Assembly: GCF_010894455.1 (NCBI RefSeq)
Contig: NZ_JAAIXY010000006.1
Span: 62,001 to 126,000, forward strand
Source of the DNA: Myxococcus eversor
GTDB lineage: Bacteria > Myxococcota > Myxococcia > Myxococcales > Myxococcaceae
Direction: 5' to 3'
Length of the DNA: 64,000 bases
Shown one piece after another: positions 17,003-26,907 of the stretch. Position 1 is the stretch's first letter; every line of letters starts with the position of its first letter. A program made the translations under genes and the position numbers. The notes below the pieces were generated by a model. It ran no database searches. It was given only the letters and a program-made list of their open reading frames with translations, and had not been told where the DNA came from.

Positions 17003-18144
17003 GACTTGCTCCTGGGTGCCGTCTTCGCCTCGGGGGTGGGACGCTCGCGGCCCGTGGGGCCCCAGGTCTGCACCATCAGGTCCACACACACGTCCGCCAG
17101 CTCCTTCGCCGCCTCTGGACGGCCCAGCAGGGCCGCCTTCTTCTCCATGCCCCTGAGCCGCTCCGGCTGCGACTTCAGCGTCCGCAGCGTCTCCGCCAGC
17201 TTCGCGCCCGTCAGCTCCGACTCCTGGAACATCAGCGCCGCGCCCGCGTCCACCAGCGCCCGCGCGTTCACCGTCTGGTGGTCATCCGTGGCGTGCGGGA
17301 AGGGAATCAAGATGCTCGCCTTCTTGCAGACCGTCAGCTCCGCCAACGTGGTGGCACCGGCGCGACAGATGACCAGGTCCGCCATCGCGTACGCGCTCGA
17401 CATGTCGTCGATGAACTCCACCACGTCCGCGTGGAAGCCCTTGTCCGCGTAGCCCTTGCGCACCGTCTCCAGGTCGTTCTTCCCCGTCTGGTGCACGAAG
17501 CGCAGGCCTTCCTTCAAGTCCCCCAGCGAGTCGAGCGCCTCCAACATCCGCTGGTTGATGCCGCGCGCGCCCAGGCTGCCGCCGAAGACGAGCACCGAGA
17601 AGTTCTCGTGCGCCACGTGGCTGCGCAGGTAGTTGTCCATCAGCTTGCGGCGGATGGGGTTGCCGATGAGCTGCACCTTCTTCTCCGGGAAGAAGCGCCG
17701 CGCTTCATCGAAGGCGATGAAGACCACGCGCACCACCTTGCCCAACAGCTTGTTGGTGAGCCCCGGCAGCGCGTTCTGCTCCTGGATGGCGGTGGGGATG
17801 CCCATCAGCCACGCGGCCAGGACGACCGGACCGCTCGCGTAGCCGCCCACGCCCACCACCACGTCCGGCTTCTGCCGGGCGAGGATGCGGAACGACTCGA
17901 TGAAGGCCAGCGGCAGCGCGACGAGCGCCTTGATGAGCGAGAAGAAGCCCTTGCCCTTCAGGCCCTGCACCTTCACCAGCTCCAGCGGATAGCCCTCGCG
18001 CGGAACCACGCGCGCCTCCAGGCCCCGCTCCGTCCCCACGAAGACGACTTCGTTGGCGTGGTGACGCGTCACCACTTCTTCCGCCAGGGCGATGCCCGGG
18101 AAGAGATGACCACCGGTGCCGCCCCCCGCGATGAGCACCTTCAC
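16999..18144 (-). CDS. murG: UDP-GlcNAc:undecaprenyl-PP-MurNAc-pentapeptide transferase
   Basis: A GT28 glycosyltransferase on the inner face of the cytoplasmic membrane that converts lipid I to lipid II. The 381 residues begin with [17 protein letters not shown], the Gly-rich MurG signature, and carry [37 protein letters not shown] and the acceptor/donor segment [15 protein letters not shown] at 18142-18144 is chosen because GGGAGGT precedes it and it overlaps the ftsW stop by four bases. Confidence 0.96.
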
Positions 18145-19304
18145 GCCGCCACCTCCCTGAGTTCCGAACCCGCACGCGCGCTCCGAGGCGCGCCCTCCGC
18201 GCTGGCGCTCAACGACAACAACACGCCCGCCGCGCCCATCAGCACCACCAGTGACGTGCCGCCGTACGAGACGAACGGCAGCGTCAGGCCCTTGGTCGGC
18301 AGCAGCCCCATGGCCACGCACATGTTCACCGTGGCCTGGAAGGCGATGATGGAGGTGATGCCCAGCCCCAGGTACGTACCGAAGGTCTCCCCGGCCGCGA
18401 GGCTCGCGCGCACGCCGCGCCACAGGACGAGGCCGTAGAGCGACACGAGCACGCCCACGCCAATCAGCCCCGTCTCCTCACCGAGGATGGAGAAGATGAA
18501 GTCGGTGTGCGCTTCTGGCAGGAAGAAGAGCTTCTGCCGGCCGTCACCCAGGCCCAGGCCCACCACGCCACCGGAGCCGATGGACATGAGGGACTCGGCG
18601 ACCTGGTAGCCCACGTCGTGCCGGTGCGCCCACGGGTCCAGGAAGGCCAGGATGCGCTTCATGCGGTACGGGCTGGAGGCAATCGCCACGTACGCCATGG
18701 GCAGCGCGAGCAGGATGGAGCCGACCAGGTAGCTCAGCTTCGCGCCCGCGGCGAACAGCAGCACGAACAACATGAACACCAGCAGCACGCTGCTGCCGAA
18801 GTCGGGCTGGAGCATGCAAAGCATCACCAGGATGCCGCACAGCGCCAGATGCGGGACGAAGCCCACGGAGAACGTCGCCACCTTCTCGCGCTTCTTCGCC
18901 AGCGAGTAGGACAGGTAGACGACCCACGCGAACTTGGCGACCTCGGCCGGCTGGAGGCTGAAGCCCGGCAGCCGAATCCAGCGCCGCGCGCCGCCGGCCG
19001 TGGAGCCGATGCCGGGAATGGCCACCAGCACCAGCAACACAATCGCCGCGAGCAGCAGCGGATAGGCGAAGCGCGCCAGCTTGCGCCAGCCCAGCTTCAT
19101 CGCCACGGCCATCGCCACCAGGCCGATGCCCGCCGCGGTGACCTGTCGCTTGAAGAAGTAGAGGCTGTCGCCGAGCTTGTCCTGCGCCAGCACCGCGCTC
19201 GCCGAGTACACCATCACCAGGCCCATCGTCACGAGGCCGAGCACGGCGCACAGGAGGATGGGGTCGAACCGCACGGGAGCGTTCGACGGAGGAGAGGTCT
19301 TCAT
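18141..19304 (-). CDS. ftsW: Peptidoglycan polymerase FtsW (SEDS family)
   Basis: An integral membrane SEDS glycosyltransferase that polymerises lipid II at the septum together with FtsI. The 387 residues hold about ten membrane spans, the early LVMVYSASAV segment, LQPDFGSSVLL, LGLGDGRQKLFFLPEAHTDF and the C-terminal PFVSYGGTSLVV signature. The ATG at 19302-19304 lies four bases after the murD stop; upstream in-frame codons encode an unlikely Arg-rich stretch inside murD. Confidence 0.95.
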   Translation of the reverse strand: MKTSPPSNAPVRFDPILLCAVLGLVTMGLVMVYSASAVLAQDKLGDSLYFFKRQVTAAGIGLVAMAVAMKLGWRKLARFAYPLLLAAIVLLVLVAIPGIGSTAGGARRWIRLPGFSLQPAEVAKFAWVVYLSYSLAKKREKVATFSVGFVPHLALCGILVMLCMLQPDFGSSVLLVFMLFVLLFAAGAKLSYLVGSILLALPMAYVAIASSPYRMKRILAFLDPWAHRHDVGYQVAESLMSIGSGGVVGLGLGDGRQKLFFLPEAHTDFIFSILGEETGLIGVGVLVSLYGLVLWRGVRASLAAGETFGTYLGLGITSIIAFQATVNMCVAMGLLPTKGLTLPFVSYGGTSLVVLMGAAGVLLSLSASAEGAPRSARAGSELREVAA

Positions 19305-19308
19305 GCCG

Positions 19309-20676
19309 TCACAGCGCTCCGACCAGGCGCTTGAAACTGTCGCCCCGGTCCTCGAAGTTCTTGAACTGATCGTACGACGCACATGCGGGCGACAGCAGCA
19401 CCGTGTCACCCGCCTTCGACAGCGCACGCGCCTTCGCCACCGCGGCCGCCAGCGTGCCGCACGCATGCACCGCCGCCTGCCCCTCGTACGCCCGGGCGAG
19501 CAACTCCGCGTCGGCGCCGATGGTCAGCACGCCCTTCACCTTGCCCCGTCCCGCCTCCACCATGGGCGAGTACGGCGCGCCCTTGCCCTTGCCGCCGGCA
19601 ATCAGCCACAGCCCGTCCTGGAACGCGCGCAGCGCCACGAGCACGGAGTCCACGTTCGTGGCCTTCGAGTCGTTCACCCACTCCACCCCGTCCAGCACCC
19701 GCACGCTCTCCAGCCGGTGAGGCAGGCCCGGGTAGCTGTCCAGTCCCGCCTGCACCGCCTCGGCCGACACGCCGCCCAGCCGCGCCAGGAGCGTCGCCGC
19801 CATCGCGTTCTGCGCGTTGTGGGCCCCTCGCAGCGCGCGGTTGTTCAGCCGGTACTTCTCGCCCTGGAAGTCCAGCCGGAAGCCGCCCTCCTCCGCCAAC
19901 GCGAGCCCCGCCAGCTTCGGCGCGTCCGCCACGGGCTTGCCCGTGAGGCTGAAGCCGTACACGGGCACTCGCGCCTGTCGCGCCAGCCCGAGCACGTCCG
20001 CGTCGTCCGCGTTCACCACCGCGAAGTCACCCTCTCGCTGGTGGTGGAAGATGCGGGCCTTGGCCTCGCCATACGCGCCATGATTCGCGTACCGGTCGAT
20101 GTGGTCCGCCGTGAGGTTGAGGATGGCGGCGCCGCGAGGGCGCAGCGTCTGGATGCCCTCCAGTTGGAAGCTGGACAGCTCCACCACCAGCGCGTCCCAG
20201 TCGCCGGGCGTCAGCGCGGCCTCGCTGAAGGGCCGGCCCAGGTTGCCGCCGACGAAGGTGCGCTTCTTTCCCTGGAGGAACAGCTCGCCGGTGAGCGCCG
20301 TGGTGGTGCTCTTCCCGTTGGTGCCGGTGATTCCGAACAGCGGCACCGACTCCAGGAAGCGCCACGCCAGCTCCACCTCGCCCCAGACGGGCACGCCCAC
20401 GGCGGCGGCGGCGCGCAGCTCCGGCAGCGCCAGCGGCACACCCGGGCTCACCACCACCAGCGACTGCGACTCCAGGAGGCCCGGCGTCGCGGGGTCGGTG
20501 ACGAGCGTGGCGCCCAGCGCTTTGACTTCGCGGGCCACGTCGCCCAGCGCGTCCTCGCTCCGGGCGTCCAGCGCCGTCACTCTCGCGCCCCGCTGCGACA
20601 AGAGGCGCAGCGCCGCCACGCCGCTCTTCGCCAGCCCGTATACCAGCACCTTCTGCCCGGACAGCGCGAACGTCAT
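19309..20676 (-). CDS. murD: UDP-N-acetylmuramoyl-L-alanine--D-glutamate ligase
   Basis: Adds D-Glu to UDP-MurNAc-L-Ala. The 455 residues show an N-terminal Rossmann-like nucleotide domain (KVLVYGLAKSGVAALRLL), the ATP loop FGITGTNGKSTTTALTGE, the LRGAHNAQNAMAA motif and a C-terminal ligase domain with NDSKATNVDSVLVAL. The ATG at 20674-20676 follows GAGGGGTGG. mraY ends 23 bases upstream. Confidence 0.96.
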   Translation of the reverse strand: MTFALSGQKVLVYGLAKSGVAALRLLSQRGARVTALDARSEDALGDVAREVKALGATLVTDPATPGLLESQSLVVVSPGVPLALPELRAAAAVGVPVWGEVELAWRFLESVPLFGITGTNGKSTTTALTGELFLQGKKRTFVGGNLGRPFSEAALTPGDWDALVVELSSFQLEGIQTLRPRGAAILNLTADHIDRYANHGAYGEAKARIFHHQREGDFAVVNADDADVLGLARQARVPVYGFSLTGKPVADAPKLAGLALAEEGGFRLDFQGEKYRLNNRALRGAHNAQNAMAATLLARLGGVSAEAVQAGLDSYPGLPHRLESVRVLDGVEWVNDSKATNVDSVLVALRAFQDGLWLIAGGKGKGAPYSPMVEAGRGKVKGVLTIGADAELLARAYEGQAAVHACGTLAAAVAKARALSKAGDTVLLSPACASYDQFKNFEDRGDSFKRLVGAL

Positions 20677-20699
20677 GGATGTTCCACCCCTCGGGAGAA

Positions 20700-21878
20700 T
20701 CAGCGCAGCTTGAGCGACAGGAGCGCCACGCCACCACAGAGGATGGAGACGATCCAGAAACGGACGATGATCTTCGGCTCGGCCAGCCCCTTGAGCTCGA
20801 AGTGGTGGTGCACCGGCGCCATCTTGAACACGCGCTTGCCGGTCATCTTGAAGGAGGCCACCTGAATCATCACGCTCAGCGCCTCCGCGAAGAAGATGCC
20901 GTGGATGATGGCGGACACCACCTCGTTCTTGGACAGCACCGCCAGCCCGCCCAGGGCGCCACCCAGCGCCAGCGAGCCGATGTCCCCCATGAACACGGAG
21001 GCCGGATACGTGTTGAACCAGAGGAAGGAGATGCCCGCGCCGACGATGGCCGCGCAGAACACCGCCAGCTCCGCGCCGCCCGGCACCTGGAGGATGCCCA
21101 GGTATTGCCACAGCGGCGTGGCCACCAGCTTCGTCGTGCCGCCCACCGTCACCGAGTCCGCGATGCTCAGCGTGGTCCCCGCGACGTAGCAGAGCACCGC
21201 GAAGGTAATCGCGGAGACGATGGTGGGGACAATCGCGAGCCCGTCCAAGCCGTCGGTGAGGTTCACCGCGTTGGACGTGCCCACGATGACGATCCACGCG
21301 AAGACGACGTAGAACCAGCCCAGGTCCAGGTTGAACCAGTGGGACGGAATGAAGGGCAGCGTCAGCCGCGTGTTGATGAGCAGCGTGGGGCCGAACGAAC
21401 CGTCCGGCTGCGTCCACGTCGTCAGCAGACCGAAGACGGCGATGAGGAAGAAGACGGTCTGCAGCACCATCTTCTTGCGCCCCGCCAGGCCCTTCGAGTT
21501 GCGCTTGGACAGCTTGAGCCAGTCGTCCAGGAAGCCGATGAAGCCGTAGCCGAAGGTCAGCAGCAGCACCACCCAGACGGCGCGGCTCTTCAGGTCCGCG
21601 AACAGCAGCGTGCCCGCGGCGATGCAGATGAGGATGAGCGCGCCACCCATGGTGGGCGTGCCCTTCTTCTTCTGATGCGAGTCCGGCGTGTCCTCGCGGA
21701 CGTTGCTCTGTCCGTGCTGCTTCAGGCGCAGCCTCGCGATGAGGCGCGGCCCAATCAGCATGCCCAGCACGAGCGCGAAGACTCCGGCGGCGATGATGCG
21801 GAAGGTGGGGTAGCGCAGGAAGTTGAGAACCCGCCCCGCTTCCGTGTTCTGGATGAGCTCGTAGAGCAGATACAGCAC
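20700..21878 (-). CDS. mraY: Phospho-N-acetylmuramoyl-pentapeptide transferase MraY
   Basis: Transfers phospho-MurNAc-pentapeptide to undecaprenyl phosphate to give lipid I in the inner membrane. The 392 residues have about ten membrane spans, KKKGTPTMGG, the Mg2+/catalytic Asp motif NAVNLTDGLDGLA and the HHHFELKG loop, all diagnostic. At 392 residues it is slightly longer than E. coli MraY (about 360). I chose GTG at 21876-21878, which shares one base with the murF stop (TAGTG) and follows GGAGGAAACC. Confidence 0.96.
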   Translation of the reverse strand: MLYLLYELIQNTEAGRVLNFLRYPTFRIIAAGVFALVLGMLIGPRLIARLRLKQHGQSNVREDTPDSHQKKKGTPTMGGALILICIAAGTLLFADLKSRAVWVVLLLTFGYGFIGFLDDWLKLSKRNSKGLAGRKKMVLQTVFFLIAVFGLLTTWTQPDGSFGPTLLINTRLTLPFIPSHWFNLDLGWFYVVFAWIVIVGTSNAVNLTDGLDGLAIVPTIVSAITFAVLCYVAGTTLSIADSVTVGGTTKLVATPLWQYLGILQVPGGAELAVFCAAIVGAGISFLWFNTYPASVFMGDIGSLALGGALGGLAVLSKNEVVSAIIHGIFFAEALSVMIQVASFKMTGKRVFKMAPVHHHFELKGLAEPKIIVRFWIVSILCGGVALLSLKLR

Positions 21879-23281
21879 TAGTGGTTTCCTCCGGAGGACG
21901 CGGTCGTGCCCGTCAATGCGGCCACCACCCGCTCCAGCCGCATTCCGCGGCTTGCCTTCACCAGCACCACGTCGTGAGGACGAAGCCTCGGCGTCAACCA
22001 CGCCACCAGGGGCTCCACCTCCGTGAAATGCGCCGCGGACCCACCCAGCCCCGCGTGCTTGAAACCCTCCGCGGAGCGCGGGCCGAAGAAGGCCACCAGC
22101 TCCGCCTTGCCTGCAACTTGCCCGCCCAGCCGCGCGTGCTCCTCGAACTCGCCCGGCCCCAATTCCAGCATGTCGCCCAGCACCGCCACCGCGCGGCCCC
22201 CGGGCGTCACCAGCGTGCCCAGCGTCTCCAGCGCCGCGTCCATGGAGGCGGGGTTCGCGTTGTAGCAATCGTCAATCACCGTCACGCCTCCCAACCCGTC
22301 CACCACGTTGAGGCGCCGCGCGTACGGCTTCGCCGCCTCCAGGCCCTTCACGCACTCCTCCGCCGTGTAGCCCAGCGCCAGCGCCACCGCGAAGGCCGCC
22401 GTCGCGTTCTGCGCGTTGTGCGGACCGATGAAGCCCAGCCGCACCGGCCACTCCCGGCCCAGGTGGCGCACCGTGGCCACCATGCCGTCGCGGCCCTTCG
22501 TCTCCACCGACACCAGCCGCACGTCCGAGCCGTCCGCGCGGCCGAAGGTCAGCCGGTTCGCTTCACTGCGCTCGGCCTGCGCGGGGATGAGCGCGTCGTC
22601 CGCGTTGACGACAATCGTCGTCCCATGTCCCATCTCCTGGAACATCTCCCCTTCCGCGTCCGCCACGCCCCGCAGGCTGCCCAGCCCCTCCAGGTGCTCG
22701 GGCTGGACGACGGTGATGACCCCCGCGTCCGGCCGCACCACCCGGGTGAGCCGCTGGATTTCGCCGGGCCGGTTCATCCCCACCTCGATGACCGCCGCCA
22801 CGTGCTGGGGCTCCAGCCGGAACAGCGTCAGGGGGACGCCCACTTCGTTGTTGAAGTTGCCCTCCGTCTTCAGCGCCGGCCCGCGCGTGGCGAGGATGGC
22901 GCCCACCATCTCCTTGGTGGTCGTCTTCCCGTTGGAGCCGCCCACCGCGCAGATGGGAATGCGGAAGCGCTGACGGTGGTGGCGGCCCAGGGCCCCCAAC
23001 GCCATCAGCGTGTCGTCGACCTCGTAGAGCGTGAAGCCCTCTGGTAGCGCGGGCAGGGCGCGGCCCCGCCCCACCACCGCGCCGGCCGCCCCACCCTTCG
23101 CCGCGACGTCCACGAAGGCGTGGGCGTCAAAGCGCTCACCCACCAGCGCCACGAAGAGGCACCCCGGGGTGAGTGCCCTCGTGTCGGTGCAGACGGCCTC
23201 GAAGGCGGCCGGCCCGGGACTTCCGAGCCGGGTCGCCCCCGTCGCCTGCACCACCTCTTCGTCGCTGAATCGAGCTGCCAT
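21878..23281 (-). CDS. murF: UDP-MurNAc-tripeptide--D-alanyl-D-alanine ligase
   Basis: Adds the D-Ala-D-Ala made by Ddl to the tripeptide precursor, the last cytoplasmic Mur ligase step. The 467 residues contain AVGGSNGKTTTKEMVGAIL (ATP loop), the MurF-typical NFNNEVGVPLTL, GPHNAQNATAA and VIDDCYNANPASM, plus the C-terminal ligase domain. It starts at ATG 23279-23281, 32 bases after murE, and overlaps mraY by one base. No clear Shine-Dalgarno is visible. Confidence 0.96.
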   Translation of the reverse strand: MAARFSDEEVVQATGATRLGSPGPAAFEAVCTDTRALTPGCLFVALVGERFDAHAFVDVAAKGGAAGAVVGRGRALPALPEGFTLYEVDDTLMALGALGRHHRQRFRIPICAVGGSNGKTTTKEMVGAILATRGPALKTEGNFNNEVGVPLTLFRLEPQHVAAVIEVGMNRPGEIQRLTRVVRPDAGVITVVQPEHLEGLGSLRGVADAEGEMFQEMGHGTTIVVNADDALIPAQAERSEANRLTFGRADGSDVRLVSVETKGRDGMVATVRHLGREWPVRLGFIGPHNAQNATAAFAVALALGYTAEECVKGLEAAKPYARRLNVVDGLGGVTVIDDCYNANPASMDAALETLGTLVTPGGRAVAVLGDMLELGPGEFEEHARLGGQVAGKAELVAFFGPRSAEGFKHAGLGGSAAHFTEVEPLVAWLTPRLRPHDVVLVKASRGMRLERVVAALTGTTASSGGNH

Positions 23282-23313
23282 AGGGGTGTGGGGCGTCCCG
23301 TCCGCGAGCCTTC

Positions 23314-24837
23314 TCAGCCGGCGGTGCGGCTCGCCAGCGCCTTGGCGGCGGCCTGGCGGTCATCGAAGCTGAGCTTCTCCTTGCCCACCTGCTGGTACGT
23401 CTCGTGGCCCTTGCCAGCGATGAGGACGACGTCGTCCGCGCTCGCCAGTGCAATGGCCTGCTCGATGGCGGTGCGCCGGTCCGCCTCGACCAGGTAGCCC
23501 TTCTCGCCCGACTTCGCCTTGTTCGCGGAGATGCGGCGCAGGCCGCCCTTCTCCACGCCCGACGTCACCTGGCTGATGATTTCGTCCGGGTCCTCCGTGC
23601 GCGGGTTGTCGCTGGTGATGACCGTCAGGTCCGCGGCCTCCGCGGCCACCGCGCCCATCAGCGGACGCTTGCCCTTGTCCCGGTCTCCACCGCAGCCGAA
23701 GACCGTGATGACACGGCCCTTGGCCATCGCGCGCGAAGCCTCCAGCGCGCGCTTGAGCGCGTCGTCGGTGTGCGCGTAGTCCACGAACACGGCGGGCGCC
23801 CCGGCGGGGCCGTAGTTCTCCACGCGCTCCATGCGGCCAGCCACGGGCGTCATCCGCTCGATGCCGACCTTCACGTCGCTGCGCGAGAAGCCCGCGCCGA
23901 TGCCGATGCCCACCGCCAGGAGGATGTTCTCCAGGTTGTGGGGCCCCAGCAGCTTGCTCTTCAGCGCGATGTCGCCCGAGGGCGTCTTCAGCGTGCCGGT
24001 GATGCCGGTCAGCGAGAAGGTGACATCCGAGGCCGAAATCTCACCGGCGCCCGTGCGGCTGAACTTCCACGCCATGCGCTTCTGACCGCGCTGCTCGTTG
24101 TAGATGCGGCTGGCGTACGTGTCGTCGCCATTCACCACGGCCACGCCCGTGGCGGACAGGTTCTCCGCGAAGAGCTTCCGCTTCGCCTGGAAGTAGTCCT
24201 CCATGTCCTTGTGGTAGTCGAGGTGGTCGCGGCTCAGGTTGCTGAAGCCCGCGGCCTTGAAGGTCAACCCGTGCACGCGCTCCTGCGCGAGCGCGTGGCT
24301 GGACACCTCCATCACCACCGTCTCCACACCCGCGTCCACCATCTCCCTGAAGATGCGATGCAGCTCCAGCGGATCCGGCGTCGTGTTGGCCGTCTCGACC
24401 GTCTTGCCCCCGAACTTGTAGCCCAGGGTGCCGATGACACCCGTGGACACGTAGGCCGCCGCGCTCATCGCCTCCAGCAGGAACGACGTCGTCGTCTTCC
24501 CGTTGGTGCCCGTGACGGCCAACAACGTCAGCTTGTCGGCCGGCCGGCCATGGAAGTTCGCGGCGATGAGGGCCAGCGCCTTGCGCGCGCTGCCCACCTT
24601 GAAGAAGGGCACCTGCGAGGAAGGCACCGGCTTCTCGGAGACCACCGCCACGGCTCCGCGTGACACGGCCTCCCCGATGAACTGGGCACCATCCTCCTTG
24701 GTGCCTGGAATGGCGATGAACAAGTCGCCAGGCTTCACATGCCGCGAGTCCTGGGTCACACCGGTGACGTCGACCGCGGAACGACCACCCGAGGTCTGCT
24801 CGGCACCACACCCTGCGAGGACATCCGTCAGCTTCAT
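23314..24837 (-). CDS. murE: UDP-MurNAc-L-Ala-D-Glu--meso-diaminopimelate ligase
   Basis: Adds the third stem-peptide residue. The 507 residues have the ATP loop VTGTNGKTTTSF (about 108-119), MEVSSHALAQERVHGL, LLGPHNLENILLAVG and, at 410-413, the DNPR motif that selects meso-diaminopimelate rather than L-lysine. The peptidoglycan of this organism should therefore be of the meso-A2pm type, as expected for a Gram-negative. The ATG follows GGGGAAG. It lies 51 bases after ftsI. Confidence 0.96.
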   Translation of the reverse strand: MKLTDVLAGCGAEQTSGGRSAVDVTGVTQDSRHVKPGDLFIAIPGTKEDGAQFIGEAVSRGAVAVVSEKPVPSSQVPFFKVGSARKALALIAANFHGRPADKLTLLAVTGTNGKTTTSFLLEAMSAAAYVSTGVIGTLGYKFGGKTVETANTTPDPLELHRIFREMVDAGVETVVMEVSSHALAQERVHGLTFKAAGFSNLSRDHLDYHKDMEDYFQAKRKLFAENLSATGVAVVNGDDTYASRIYNEQRGQKRMAWKFSRTGAGEISASDVTFSLTGITGTLKTPSGDIALKSKLLGPHNLENILLAVGIGIGAGFSRSDVKVGIERMTPVAGRMERVENYGPAGAPAVFVDYAHTDDALKRALEASRAMAKGRVITVFGCGGDRDKGKRPLMGAVAAEAADLTVITSDNPRTEDPDEIISQVTSGVEKGGLRRISANKAKSGEKGYLVEADRRTAIEQAIALASADDVVLIAGKGHETYQQVGKEKLSFDDRQAAAKALASRTAG

Positions 24838-24888
24838 CTCTTCCCCTTCACACGCATTGCAAGCGCGGGGCCTGGAACGAGCGCGGCC

Positions 24889-26907
24889 TCATTGCCGCGT
24901 CGCGAGCTCCAGCGTCACCCGGGCCCCCTTCTCCACCAGCGAGCCGGCGGCGGGGGTTTGAGACACCACACGTCCACTGCCCAGTACTTGTGGCTCGAGA
25001 GCCGCGGCGAGCAGCTTCACCACGGCCTCGCGACCTCCGGCACCCTGGACGTCCGGCACACGCACCGTGCCGGGCTCAGGGCTCTCCGAAACCGCCTCCT
25101 CCAACGCCGGCCGAGCGGGCTCGGTGGCCTTCGCCACCGGCTTCGCCACGACAGGCACGGAGGATGCTGCCGCCACGGCCACCCCGGGTGCCACCGTCCG
25201 AGACGGGGGCACGGCCAGGTGGGCCATGGCAGCGGTCGCAATTTCCTTGAAAGCAGGGGCAGCCACGAGCCCCCCGTACACGTCTGTCTTGGGTTCGTCC
25301 ACCACCACGAGGATGACAATGCGCGGATCCTCGGCCGGCACCATGCCGACAAAGGAGGCAATCCGCTTGTCCGAGTAGCCCCGAGCCACCGGATCCGCCT
25401 TCTGGGCCGTTCCCGTCTTGCCGGCGACCCGGTACTCCTCCATGGCGGCCTTGGGGGCGGTGCCTCCCTTGACCACCACGCTTTCGAGCATGCTCACCAC
25501 CTGATTGGCCACCTTCGCGGAAACCGCCCGGCGGACCTCGGTGGGGCGATTCTCAAGCAGCACTACCCCGTCGGGGTCCACCACCTTCGTCACGAGGTAG
25601 GGCCGCATCAGCACGCCATCGTTGGCCAGCGCACCATAGGCCGAGGCAATCTGCACGGCGGTGGCCGTCATTCCCTGCCCGAAGGACTGGGTGGCCAGGG
25701 AGACCTCCGCCTTCGGGAACGGGATGACGCCCCGCCCTTCTCCCGGCAGGGCCAGCCCCGTGCGCTCGGCGAAGCCGAAGGCATGGTAGCCGGCCACCAT
25801 CTTCTCGCGCCCCAGCACCTGGGCAATCTTCGCCATGCAGATGTTGGAGGAGACCTGGAGGATGCCCCTGGGCGCCGTCCACCCGTAGGGGTGCGTATCG
25901 TTGATGGTGTGGCGGCCCACGCGCCAGGCGCCATTCTCGCAGAAGAAGACGCTCTCCTCGGTGATGGCCTTCTCCTCCAACGCCGTGGCCACCACGAAGG
26001 GCTTGGTGGTGGAGCCAGGCTCGAAGGTGTCCAGCGCGCCCCGGTTGCGCACCGTGCCACGGGTGATGCTCTCCGGGGTGTTCGGGTTGAAGCGGGGGTG
26101 GTTGGCCAGCGCCAGAATCTCCCCCGTCTTCGGGTCCAGGGCCACCACCATGCCGGCGATGCCCTTGGCCTCCTCCACCGCCTTGGCCAGGGACTTCTCC
26201 GCCACGTACTGGAGATGCCGGTCCAGGGTCAGCGTGACGGCGGCGCCCTGGCGCTCCAGCGGATCCAACGCGCCCTGCACCAGCAGCTTGCGGCCCTTGG
26301 CGTCGCGGAAGCCCGACATGCGGGAGTTCTGCCCGGACAGCTCGTCCTCGAAGGCCAGCTCCAGGCCCTCCAGGCCCTTGCCGTCCATGCCCACCATGCC
26401 CACGACGTGGGCGCCCAGCTCGCGCTGCGGATAGAAGCGCTTGGGCTCCTTGGTGAAGCCCATGCCGGGCAGGCCCAGCGCCTTCACGGCGGCGACCTCC
26501 TGGGGCTTGGCCTGACGCTTCACCCAGGCGAAGCGCTTGGAGCGCGCCAGCCGCGCGCCCAGCTCGTCCGCGTCCACCTTCAGCGCCTTGGCCAGCGAGC
26601 GCGAGGCCTGACGCACGTCGGGGAGCATGGAGGGGTCCACCCAGATGGAGTCCACCTCCACGCTCTGGGCGAGCGGCGTGCCGCGCCGGTCGAAGATGTC
26701 GCCCCGGCGGGCCGGAATCTCAATCTGGCGGACGTACTGGTCCTGCGCCATTCCGCGCAGCTTCTCCTGCTCGAAGACCTGGAGCTGCACGGCGCGACCG
26801 AAGGCGACGCCCAGGAGCAACAGGAAGAGGCTGAACAAGAGCTGCACGCGCAGCTTCAGTCCCTTCGTGTTGGGCTCCGGGGCCCGTGTCGCCTTGAAGT
26901 CCCTCAC
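24889..26907 (-). CDS. ftsI: Septal transpeptidase FtsI (class B penicillin-binding protein) with C-terminal PASTA domain
   Basis: Cross-links septal peptidoglycan as partner of FtsW. The 672 residues have a basic cytoplasmic tail, one membrane span (about 21-38), a PBP dimerisation domain (RRGDIFDRRGTPLA at 68-81), and the transpeptidase motifs STTK at 299-302 (catalytic Ser299), SSN at 353-355 and KTGT at 497-500. An Ala/Pro-rich linker of about 50 residues leads to a PASTA domain (about 612-672), which the E. coli protein lacks. GTG at 26905-26907 overlaps the ftsL stop by four bases. Confidence 0.95.
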   Translation of the reverse strand: MRDFKATRAPEPNTKGLKLRVQLLFSLFLLLLGVAFGRAVQLQVFEQEKLRGMAQDQYVRQIEIPARRGDIFDRRGTPLAQSVEVDSIWVDPSMLPDVRQASRSLAKALKVDADELGARLARSKRFAWVKRQAKPQEVAAVKALGLPGMGFTKEPKRFYPQRELGAHVVGMVGMDGKGLEGLELAFEDELSGQNSRMSGFRDAKGRKLLVQGALDPLERQGAAVTLTLDRHLQYVAEKSLAKAVEEAKGIAGMVVALDPKTGEILALANHPRFNPNTPESITRGTVRNRGALDTFEPGSTTKPFVVATALEEKAITEESVFFCENGAWRVGRHTINDTHPYGWTAPRGILQVSSNICMAKIAQVLGREKMVAGYHAFGFAERTGLALPGEGRGVIPFPKAEVSLATQSFGQGMTATAVQIASAYGALANDGVLMRPYLVTKVVDPDGVVLLENRPTEVRRAVSAKVANQVVSMLESVVVKGGTAPKAAMEEYRVAGKTGTAQKADPVARGYSDKRIASFVGMVPAEDPRIVILVVVDEPKTDVYGGLVAAPAFKEIATAAMAHLAVPPSRTVAPGVAVAAASSVPVVAKPVAKATEPARPALEEAVSESPEPGTVRVPDVQGAGGREAVVKLLAAALEPQVLGSGRVVSQTPAAGSLVEKGARVTLELATRQ

